Shown here piece after piece: positions 9,639 to 18,060 of a DNA stretch of 25,173 bases; position 1 is the first letter of the stretch, and every line of letters begins with the position of its first letter. Origin of the DNA: Chlorokybus atmophyticus (Eukaryota > Streptophyta > Chlorokybophyceae > Chlorokybales > Chlorokybaceae); contig RHPI01003369.1 of assembly GCA_009103225.1 (NCBI GenBank), positions 851,490-876,662 on the forward strand, in the 5' to 3' direction. Under the pieces are notes generated by a model, which saw nothing but the letters and a program-made list of their open reading frames with translations, was not told the DNA's origin and did no database searches. The position numbers and the translations under genes are program-made.

Positions 9639-10732
9639 CCACGGTGTTACAGGTCTATCAAACAAAGCACATGCAACTGAGCATTTACACCAACCTGCAC
9701 ACAACATATCTAAACAACATCCAGGATGCAGGTTGTGCTTAGGGTCAGGTACTTGTTGGCAACGTCAGAAAGTTTTTGGCAGCATCTTTATACTCTGTCC
9801 TGTATGCGCAGCAGTTGTCCTTGAATTATGGTGCTGCATCATTTGTGCACAAGGACTTCAGCCAGTACCTGCTTCTAGCTGCACAGGCCTCGAGTAGTTC
9901 GGGATGGACCTCAACTTACAACAAGTTTACAAGGTACCCCTCTTTTTTTGTAGTGTAGTCTTTGAGACTGCAAAAACACTACTAGCACGCAGTTTCGCAA
10001 CACACGGTGAACAGGGCTGCATGTGATCAAGCATGTCTTTAGCGACCAACGTGGTGCACTTACAACGTTAGTGAGAAACTGCTGTACATTTAGCTAAAGG
10101 ACGGCATGCAGCTAGTCTATGCTGAGTGGTGCTCAGCTTTGGCAAAGCCCATACAGCGTTTGACCGGGCTTGCATGTAACTCTCAACAAAGTACCCAGTT
10201 CCATGCGCATGACAAAGCTAAGACTCTATCCCTGGTTGTGATGGACCCACCCAGCACTGACTGTGGCTTTGATACTATCTGTACATAATCTAACTGGCAT
10301 ATTGTGGTTCATGCCATTTGACTGCGAGCTACTGCTTTGCGTGTCTTGATACATAGCGCATGCATGCACAACCGCAGAAGAGCGAACAGAAAGCTTGCCA
10401 CGGCTGCAGGAAAGCTTCAGCTGCAGGTGCTCCTCTCGAGCTCAATGCGTTGGCCTTAAGCTGCTGGTACCGTCCAGCGCTGTTGTTCCCTGCGCAGGGT
10501 TACGCAGTTATCAACGCTGGCAGCCGTGTGCGCGAGTAGCCTGCAAATCTGAGCATGAGTTGCAACCACCAATCTCAATGTTGTCTTGATGACGAGTTCA
10601 CACTAGACTTGTGCCAAGTTATGCTATACACAGTCTGCTCTGAGCCTGAGGAAACAATGATCACCTACAGCACCTGACAAAGCTGTGTGGGTGAACCCCA
10701 AGCCTTGTGGTTGGAAGAATCCAACTCTGAAC
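9639..10732. other. Intergenic stretch without a supported gene
   Basis: Only short open frames are present. One at 9776-9958 (plus), with an AG just before it and AG|GTACCC near 9932, reads as a plausible peptide (SLYSVLYAQQLSLNYGAASF) but has no partner exon I can join. Another at 10395-10589 (plus) is basic and serine-rich without a domain. TGCATGCA occurs at 10361. Confidence 0.45.
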
Positions 10733-10887
10733 TCAAACAGGATGTCTCTGGACAACAGTGTGAAACAATTTTGCGTATGACGGTTCATAGACTGTAGAAG
10801 TGGTTTTGCAGAAGGTTTTGAAAGCCGTGCACGCACTTGCACAGAACTGGTAGTCTGAGATCAGCGTTTTGCCATAATGGTGCTTAC

Positions 10888-11660
10888 ATGTGTTCTGTTT
10901 GGACTGCAGCCGCGCGCAGCAGTCTGCCGCCCTGGCCCGCCACTTGGCCGCCTGCACACATATGACATTGACAATTCTCTTCCACACCAGAACCATGCGC
11001 GAGAGCAAATTTTCACGTTGATGTCCGTAGAGGCGAATGCATCGGCATCAATGCAAGTGTTGACAAGTAAACACACGGCAACACAGCTTCAACACGCACA
11101 TACGCCGGATATGAGTGTTGTCACTGAAAACTACATGCAACGATTGAGCACATGCACGCTTAGCAACGCGCTTCCACCCAAGCTGCAACATAGAGCACAC
11201 CGCCAAATGTCAAGTCCCCAAGTTAATACAGTATGTCCCACGCCTGCTAAGTACATTAATCAGCAGGCGTGCCCGCTTACATGCATTCTGCCGCCGGGAA
11301 GCACGCATGCACACAGCTACCACTTGCCTGTTCCTGGTCAGGCGGGCCGCCGTAACCCTGCTGTAGCATTTGGGCTAGCAGCAGCATCTGCTCGACATCC
11401 CCGGCCTCGGCGGCGGCGGCGGTCTCCGCTCTCCACGCCTGCACGCAGCGGGCGACGACGTCTGCGAGTGGCACTCTGTGCGGATGCTGCGCCTCCGGCT
11501 GCTGCTTTCTTGCTGCGCCTGGTTGCTGGTCTTGCTGCTGTTGTTGTGCTTGTTGTTGTTGTTGTTGTTGTTGTTGTTGCTGCTGATGCTGATGCTGATG
11601 CTGTTGTTGTTGTTGTTGTTGCGCAGGCAGCAACCGACTCCGCCCCGTCATCACCAGCAT
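10888..11660 (-). CDS. PolyQ protein with a Sel1-like repeat (partly resolved)
   Basis: Exon 1 (11660-11328) starts at an ATG preceded in frame by a TAG. It encodes a basic N-terminus, a polyglutamine/histidine tract, then VVARCVQAWRAETAAAAEAG and a segment ending MLQQGYGGPPDQEQ. Exon 2 starts at 10951 with AAKWRARAADCCARLQ. The join recreates a Sel1-like repeat, with its typical Gly-Tyr-Gly turn, acidic residue, and A-A-x-W-x-x-x-A-A helix. The donor is GC (CAG|GCAAGT) and the acceptor is tgtgcag. Exon 2 probably ends at 10888 before GTAAGC; alternatively the frame runs on to a stop at 10733. The terminal exon is unresolved, and a further 5' exon is possible. Sel1-like repeats are alpha-solenoid protein-binding units. 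Only one is visible. Confidence 0.5.
10952..11327 (-). other. GC-AG intron splitting the Sel1-like repeat
   Basis: The donor context is CAG|GCAAGT and the acceptor is tgtgcag|GCGGCC. Joining in phase 0 gives a coherent Sel1-like repeat across the junction, which is the evidence for using GC here. Reading on without splicing loses the repeat and reaches a stop about 50 bases later. Confidence 0.6.
11526..11620 (-). repeat. CAA/CAG/CAT repeat encoding poly-Gln/His
   Basis: On the minus strand this is a mixed CAA, CAG and CAT run giving Gln tracts with three interspersed His. Mixed codons suggest moderate stability compared with a pure repeat. On the plus strand it produces long spurious poly-Leu and poly-Val frames. 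Confidence 0.9.
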
Positions 11661-11897
11661 GCGCCGCCGGCGGCAGTAGCCGTGAGCCTTGCAGGTCCCA
11701 AGGCAGAGCTCGGTGTGGCCTGGCCGGGCAAACTATGGACCAAGCTGACAAATTTGCAGCCTGCAAAAGCGTGTGTCTGCGCGCGCGCAGGAATTCTGTG
11801 GCAGGATGGAAACCTGCGTGCGCAGCAGGGCCAGGGGCCGAACATGAAATTGGGCAAACACGGACAAAGAAGCGAAAATGATACGCATAATTTTCAT

Positions 11898-11928
11898 GCC
11901 ATGCACCCGCAAATTGCGGGTGCATGGC
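11898..11928. repeat. Perfect 15-bp inverted repeat (hairpin)
   Basis: The arms GCCATGCACCCGCAA and its exact complement flank a single base. A shorter outer pair (tttcatgc at 11892 and gcatgaaa at about 11966) and an adjacent attgcgg/ccgcaat pair extend the folding potential. It lies upstream of the minus-strand polyQ gene. It may be a foldback element or a structured RNA feature; no function is assigned. Confidence 0.85.
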
Positions 11929-13804
11929 AGCAGACTGCCATTGCGGGCCGCAATAAGCACAGATGCATGAAAAGTTCATAAAAGCCATAAAGTAAGCTTT
12001 AAGCAAGTCAACATAATATGTCATGTATATAAGCCATATCCATATGAATGATATACTATTTGCGCACCACATGTATTGAGCTTGTACTACCAATGGCACC
12101 GCATTGTTTGGCATATAACACTCTTCTTTTCAATAACATGCATGCAGCAAAGTATTTATTCGTTTTGATTGAATCATAAAGACCGAGTAGATAAACATTA
12201 TGGGGTCATCTTTTGGATGAAGTCAGATTGTCTTTGTGGAGTTGGCACAAAGTGCGGGCCACGTCGTGTGCTTGACACATAAGCAACATACGTTATGTCA
12301 ATTTTAGATATATTTTAATCATATATTGTATTGTATAGCATGCCGCTATTAATAACCACATGCAATTTGTACAATGCACACATGATGCATTAGCAGAACC
12401 ATTTAATCAAGCCACTTACATAAACGTTAGCTTACGAAAGAGAGGGTTGAGTTTAATCTTGACCTCAGGTGAACATGGTAATGAGACTCTACATTCATGT
12501 TTTCTTTAAGATGATGCAAAACAATTTATTGATGTATAATATAGCATCGTTGCATGCAATACTTACATGTTTTTTGCGCGCAACTTGTAGTCTCCACTTG
12601 AAGCGAATTGTTGCACATCAAGCAACATATCTATGTTTTCATAAGTGATACAAAAATAATTACTTTTAAGCAAGGCCGAAATGATTAACGTACTGTGTCG
12701 CAATTGCATGCGTATGGCCCACATCGTGTGTTGCATACAATAGATAGCATGCATACGACACCTGTTACTGGAGTTGTCGAGCACATATGAATATATTTTA
12801 AATTACTTTTGTTGAAATGCAGATCAAATTAAACTTCAGCTTGTTTGTAAAAGGGGGGCCGCTCTAGAAAGAGGAAGGAGGGGGGCTCCCAAAGGGGGGA
12901 TGGAGGTATTACATGCTGTTGAATGGTCGACAGCGAGTGTGCTAGCTCGGGCTGTGCTATACTGTGTAATGCATGCATAACTAAAATGCTAAAATACCAT
13001 TTTAACAAGGTGTGAACAGCTCCTTCATAAGAAGTTTAGCTTACATAACCTAGGTTTGTCATTTATTTGCTGCAATTATGTGGTGTAGGAAAAATCTGAG
13101 GAAAAACATATTGAAAGTATGAAATCGATTCAAAATGACATAAACACGCATGCGCGCTAACTATTGTACTACGAGTATGCTTATCAAAGTGAATGCGCAT
13201 CAACGGATAACATTGGCTATTTGGAGGTTACAAAGCACTCATGGACTGATTACCGGACACATTGAGCTCTTAAGAGGTTTAATGACCAGCTGCGTATTGG
13301 TATGTGAATTACAATTCCAACTCTAGGTACGACTATCACGATGATTTGACCGCTGCTCATGGTAGGCGTTCGAAGACTGCAGAGGTTTTTCAAGTTTTCC
13401 CTTTCGGACCAACCTTCTCGATGCAATTTTCCCGCTTCGAAACGGAAATCTCGTCGGGCTGCGGATTTGCGGCGGCTCGTTGCGCTCTGGTGACGACAGG
13501 CGCTAAATGCAGATGTTGAGCGCTCTTGCCCAATCGGATGCGCTCAAACCAAGCCTTGGCACGCTGAAGAAGCATGTTTGCTAAAGTGCGCACCCTGTGT
13601 CACCCAAGGGTTTTGGAGCCCTGATCAAACGTTGCGGCAGGCTTAGGTTTTTCTCCCTGCGCGGCACGGAAATCGGTCAGTCGCGAATGCGTCTCCGCCG
13701 AGTGGTTCTCGAAACATGCACCAGCCCAGCTGAGCCGTGCTGCTGTCGAGAATTGATGCCTTAATCCTTGACAACGCTGTTGTTGTACAGTGACGTTGTC
13801 ATAA
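11929..13804. other. AT-rich intergenic region
   Basis: This stretch is visibly AT-rich with frequent stops in all frames, and I see no gene in 11929-13300. A G-rich patch lies at 12853-12905. From about 13370 to 13760 the base composition shifts to GC-richer DNA with short open frames on both strands and no recognisable domain. This could be a decayed insertion or exon relic. Confidence 0.55.
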
Positions 13805-14252
13805 CAGTCCAACGTCGATAAGTGCATACAATCGGGAACGGGCATATGCCCGTGCAAATGCCCGTTCCCGATTGAATGCACTTATCGCGGTTATGAGCAT
13901 TCGTAAAGAGCATCACTTATGCACCCGCTTTGAGTGCATATATTACATTATAGGCTTAGCATAAGTGCATATTCTATGCATTTATTGCATGACTCTAATC
14001 ATGAGTTACGTGGATACACTTATACTCGTTATCATATCACACATGAATCGTAATTTATTTATATTCAAAGTGTAACCTACCCTGACAAGTGCACAGACAC
14101 ACTAAAGGTGGGGCATCTTGTAAAATGCAAAAAAAAATAAAAATTGCATATGCTCTTAACGCACATGTGTTGGTTTTGAAGACGTCGAAAATAGCCAAAA
14201 GTATACATTAGGATAAGCAATTATCGAATGTGCACTTATCAAGGTTAGACTG
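13805..14252. mobile_element. Non-autonomous Tc1/mariner (pogo-like) element, about 448 bp
   Basis: The left end reads CAGTCCAACGTCGATAAGTG, and the right end on the opposite strand reads CAGTCTAACCTTGATAAGTG. About 17 of these 20 terminal bases match. The right end is followed by TA, the target duplication of Tc1/mariner elements; the left flank is AA or TA depending on where the end is placed. Ends of the form CAGTC-AACC-CGATAA are typical of pogo/Tigger-type elements. There is no transposase frame inside, so it would be a MITE. The assignment rests on the ends alone. Confidence 0.5.
13816..13887. repeat. 30-bp near-perfect inverted repeat
   Basis: The arms 13816-13845 and 13858-13887 match at 29 of 30 positions, separated by 12 bases; the left arm and spacer form a small inner palindrome (gggcatatgccc). 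The outer part of each arm carries the CGATAAGTGCAT sequence of the element's terminal repeat, so this looks like two element ends facing each other within the larger element. Confidence 0.9.
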
Positions 14253-14447
14253 TATTACGCGAGTGGAACATGTACGATGAGTCACACTCATGTGACACGG
14301 GTCACATGTGTACACGAGCCTGCTTGCTCCATCATTGTGTGAAAAGTTGCCACTTTGAGTGTTACTCACATAATTGTCATGTTAAAGGTTCATTATCATA
14401 CTTAATTGCTGGCAACAAACGTATATCGTATGTTGATCATACAGGTG

Positions 14448-14490
<43 letters not shown>

Positions 14491-14835
14491 GCAAGCACAC
14501 ATGTGCGTGTGTGCATATGTCTGTTATGCATGCGCATGTGCAAGTGCATGCCGTATTGCCACACACACAATTGGAATTGGGCATGGGGCCGTTGTTGTTC
14601 ATCTGCAATTTTCATCAACCAACTACAAAGACAGTTTCAACCTGTTTCAGCTGCATTTGCAACTTGCGAAAGCAACGGTTGCGCCTATACATCATGTTCC
14701 TAGATGCGGGTGACATAAGCCATGACGCACACGCGACAAATGAATTGACACTTCGTGCATTGTGAGCTCACACTGTCACCTCATATGCCCCCACGCACAT
14801 TGTAGGCGTTTGGCACACGCCTAAGTTTGAGCCCC
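14253..14835. other. Intergenic region with microsatellite
   Basis: The open frames here are driven by the CT and CA/GT simple sequence and show no domain. No gene is called. Confidence 0.5.
14450..14488. repeat. (CT)n microsatellite
   Basis: A 39-base CT tract in noncoding DNA is followed by GT/CA-rich sequence (acacatgtgcgtgtgtgcatatg). It is the second CT microsatellite in the window. Confidence 0.97.
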
Positions 14836-14869
14836 NNNNNNNNNNNNNNNNNNNNNNNNNNNNNNNNNN
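14836..14869. other. Assembly gap (34 N) inside a C-rich run
   Basis: Thirty-four unknown bases are flanked by CCCC on the left and seven C on the right. The gap probably hides a C-rich homopolymer or repeat that was not resolved. True length is unknown. Confidence 0.95.
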
Positions 14870-15221
14870 CCCCCCCTTTCCATTATGGTTGTGGATCTGC
14901 ATGACAAGATCGGCCCCAATTGGCAGATAGCCATTGTTTTGGTAAGCACAAATAAGCACATGACAAACAAAAGAATGGATTGCAATGTTCATCACTATGC
15001 GACACGAGTGCCCTTAATGTTTAAGAATATTGCGCTGTTGAAAAGAAGATGTGTTGCACTTGAGAAGGAGAGAGAGAAGGGGCAGGAGACTACACAACAC
15101 TTTGCTTTTGCTGCGCTTCCCGCTTACATGCATATGCCCATCGAGACCCCCATCGTCGTGGCTGCGAACGCACACAAGCGCAACACCACCACTGCTAGGA
15201 TGGACACCCGCAATCACACAC

Positions 15222-15251
15222 GCGCGTGACTTTACTGCGCGTGACTTTACT
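15222..15251. repeat. Tandem duplication of a 15-bp unit
   Basis: The unit GCGCGTGACTTTACT is present twice, head to tail, without mismatch. It abuts the left arm of the inverted repeat at 15250-15264. Confidence 0.9.
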
Positions 15252-15327
15252 GCTGCCCAACTGCATGCATACTTGCGTTTCACATTACCCATATGCGGGA
15301 ACACACTTACACGCAGTTGGGCAGCAG
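15250..15327. repeat. 15-bp perfect inverted repeat, 48-bp loop
   Basis: The left arm CTGCTGCCCAACTGC (15250-15264) is the exact complement of 15313-15327. The loop of 48 bases contains TGCATGCA at its left boundary. This could be the ends of a very small foldback insertion or a stem-loop. Confidence 0.85.
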
Positions 15328-15660
15328 CAACCGTTCCGTTTTTGTAATATATCCCTTGAAGATGTGCCTGTCCCACTGCAAGGGGGTAAGCGGAATGCAT
15401 GCAAACTTGGGTTTGAGCATTGCGTGATGGCATCAACAATGTCTGTGCAAAATGTTGGTGAACCTACTGTTGCTTCCCCTACAGGCATATTGGTACTACT
15501 ATAGTGAAACATGCGCCAAACTCATGGACTTTAGTGCTTGAAGTAACAAATTGTATGCAAGGCAAGATGCTGCCCACATGCATATCAGATAGTTGTGGAG
15601 AAGCAACACGACTGCAGTCAATCGGCACACCAGCAGATAGCACCAGTGACAGCAACACAG

Positions 15661-15665
15661 TTACA
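15661..15665 (-). terminator. Candidate TGTAA polyadenylation signal of the exoprotein gene
   Basis: This is the first TGTAA on the minus strand after the stop at 15929, about 265 bases downstream. The assignment relies on the chlorophyte signal and position only. Confidence 0.35.
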
Positions 15666-15928
15666 ATTTGCCATTGAGGAGGATCCACAGTTGCATAGCG
15701 ATCCCCAGAGCAGGGAATGGACCCTAACAGAGCCTGAATGCAGGCTTATGCACATTAGTAAAAATGAATACTACTACAACTGGATGGCTGGCATGTCGAA
15801 AGGGCGTCGAAGTGTGCTCGCCAACCATGCGCGTGCACTCTCAGCAGACGTGTCTTTTCCACCGCCATCAAGCTAAAACGCTAAGCGTGGGAGAGAGAAA
15901 GAGCATCTCGTGTTATTGCATTGCGCCT

Positions 15929-18060
15929 TTATAACGACGAGGATGAGGTGCTGCTGGCGCGACTCTGGCCTCCAATGAAGTAAGCCTGCGTGTCGCTGTG
16001 GAAGGTGCCATGGCCGTGGCCTCCAAACACAACGAAGAAGGGAGCCACGCCATCCAGGACGACCACGCCGCCGTTGGCGTCATACCTACCAAGGCCGGTC
16101 TCGCTGTAGAGAGGCTGCCACCGCATGGCGGCCACATCAAACCTCCACACGTCGTCCAGGGCTGTGCGCATGCGCCTCCCGCCCGCGCCGCCAACAACGT
16201 ACATGGACCCGCCGAAGGCGCTCGCCGTGTGGGCGAAGCGTGCCTCAGGGATGGTTGTCGGGAAGAGGATGGAGTCGGCGGGCATGGTGGCTGTACCGTT
16301 GATGGTATTGGATGTGAAGTTCAAGGTGCGGGGACCCAACAGGGTCCATGCCAAGGACGTGAAGTTGTACTGCCACAGGTCGGACATGAGCCCACCGGTC
16401 TGGCTGTACCCACCGTACACGTACATGCTGTCCTGGATGACAACGGCGGAGTGCCCGAAGCGCGCGGGCAGGCCCTCAACCTCGGAAGCCAACAACTCCC
16501 ACTCGCTGCTGGCGAAGGAGAACTTCCAGAAGTCGCCCAGCGGCTGTGGTGAGCGCCCGCCAAACACGTACATCTCGCCATCATATGCCACAGCGCTATG
16601 GTCGTGCCTTCCAGCCGGCGTGGTGTTGGTTGCCGCAGCAACAAACGTCCAATCCTGCAATAAAGCAAATCCACTTGTCAGTTCCACGCTCAACAGTTGG
16701 ACTCGCTGGCAAGCGTTGTCTGAGTTTTGTTCCAATGGCTTACCTCAGCAGTGGTGGAGTACTTCCACACGTCGCTGTACTGGAAGGCGCTGCGCTCTCC
16801 ACCGAAGATGTACACGTCAGTGCCGTTGACAACCGCAGTGTGGCCCTTGCGGGCGGGGGGCGTGTGGGTTGTCTCTACAAGAGCCCACTCTGCGACAGAG
16901 GGTTCAAAGAGAACAGCCTCTGTGGCGCTGAGATCAACAGACGCGTTGACACTGGGGAGGTACTTTGTGACGATGATAGCGTCCCAGTAAGCGTTGCCCT
17001 CCACGTTGTCAGCGAACATGCCGCCGCGGATGAAGACATTGTCCCCGAGGGTGCTGGGCTGGTTGCTGAGGGTCTTTGCTGGCGCGCCGTCGACGTACAT
17101 GGTGAGGGACGTGTCGTTGCTGTAGAAAGCGAGGCCGTGCCAGCCGGGTGAGCGTGGGACAGCTGCTGACCTCCACGGATACGAGGTGGCAAACATGTCC
17201 TCCGAGGCGCTGGTGTACAGCCCCAACGCATTGTTCAATGGCAAACGCGACTTGCGGTTCTCCACGTTGCAGGTCGCCTGGCCTGGTGTGTCGGGACTGA
17301 TGTAGTGAGTGCTGTCCGAGCAGCTGCCGTCAAACAGGTACGCCTTGAACCGATACGAAGGCATCGAGTCCAAGGCAGTGGTGATGTCCAGCTGGATGGA
17401 CCCGCCGGGGCCGGTTTGCGTGTCCACGCGAAGTGCACGAGAGCCCTGAAGCGCCACCTCACCGGAGGTAGTGAACGAGTCCATGCTGCTAACACTGATG
17501 AAGCCCGGAGAGCATGACGAGTCGTCCCTGAGGCTCCATCCGTGCTCGAAGATGCTGGCGTTGTACTCGAACCCTTCAAAGAGCTCGAAGATGGCATCGG
17601 TGGAGGTCGACGTGGACGTCTGCGAGCCGTAGTACATGAAGAAGTCGTCCGAGGACATGACCTCCACCCAGAAGAGCGTGTCGGGAGCTCCGCAGCCGGG
17701 CAGAGGGTCAACCCAGTACTGCAGCATGGTGCCGTCGGAGGTGACGAAGCGGATGTCCCCGCAGTCGCCCCGGAGGCTGCCCTCAGCCATGAGTGCAGCC
17801 GTGTCAACCACAACCTCAAGGATATACGCCGCCACATCGATGGCGCCGGACACCGTCACGGGCGCACGGAAAGCAAAGTAGTCCTCCCAGCTCACGCTGC
17901 CCAAGTTGAGCTTCCACGTCTCGCCAAGGTAGGACTTGTCCTTGCCCGCGCCGCCAAACACAATCACCTCAGAACCGACCACAGCAGCGGAGTGCTCGAA
18001 GCGCTCTGCTGGCAAGGTGGTGCTGTCGACCTCCCTCGGGACCCACTCGGACACGGTGAA
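15929..18060 (-). other. Kelch propeller interrupted by DUF2341 and a jelly roll
   Basis: Kelch repeat 1 (RFEHSAAVVGSEVIVFGGAG, ETWKLNLGSVSWEDY) is followed not by repeat 2 but by a DUF2341 domain (about 17860-17560: RFVTSDGTMLQYWVDPLPGC, FWVEV, FFMYYG, FELFEGFEY) and a jelly-roll-like segment. Repeats 2-6 then follow: VYIFGGERS, MYVFGGRSP, MYVYGGYSQ, MYVVGGAGG and FVVFGGHGH. The total is six repeats, enough for one propeller. The C-terminal tail after repeat 6 is short and Ser-rich. Confidence 0.85.

Larger units (their letters stand above)
14870..15928. other. Intergenic region and probable 3' UTR of the giant exoprotein gene
   Basis: The right part should be transcribed as the 3' UTR of the minus-strand exoprotein gene. 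A plus-strand frame at 15595-15876 (about 93 codons, no ATG-anchored domain, tyrosine-rich KNEYYYNW segment) is antisense to it and is not supported as a gene. Direct and inverted repeats at 15222-15327 are listed separately. TGCATGCA occurs at 15262 and 15396. Confidence 0.5.

Noticed and set aside
9165-9707. 180-codon minus-strand open frame
   Set aside because: It has an uninterrupted frame but no domain, a poly-Arg run from the CCG repeat, and many cysteines. The plus strand offers a phase-matched intron. Not ruled out, only less favoured.
10877-11881. 334-codon plus-strand open frame, plus a 167-codon poly-Leu frame inside it
   Set aside because: Both are the reverse side of the CAA/CAG/CAT repeat and flanking GC-rich exon. 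They translate to Val, Leu and Ala/Asp runs with no domain, while the minus strand gives a coherent polyQ plus Sel1-like reading.
12856-12869. GGCCGCTCTAGA-like sequence resembling a cloning-vector polylinker
   Set aside because: Only about 12 bases resemble a NotI/XbaI linker, and the flanks do not continue as vector. A chance match in a G-rich patch is simpler.
15595-15876. 93-codon plus-strand frame ending in SFPPPSS
   Set aside because: It lies in the probable 3' UTR of the exoprotein gene, has no recognisable domain and no partner exon.
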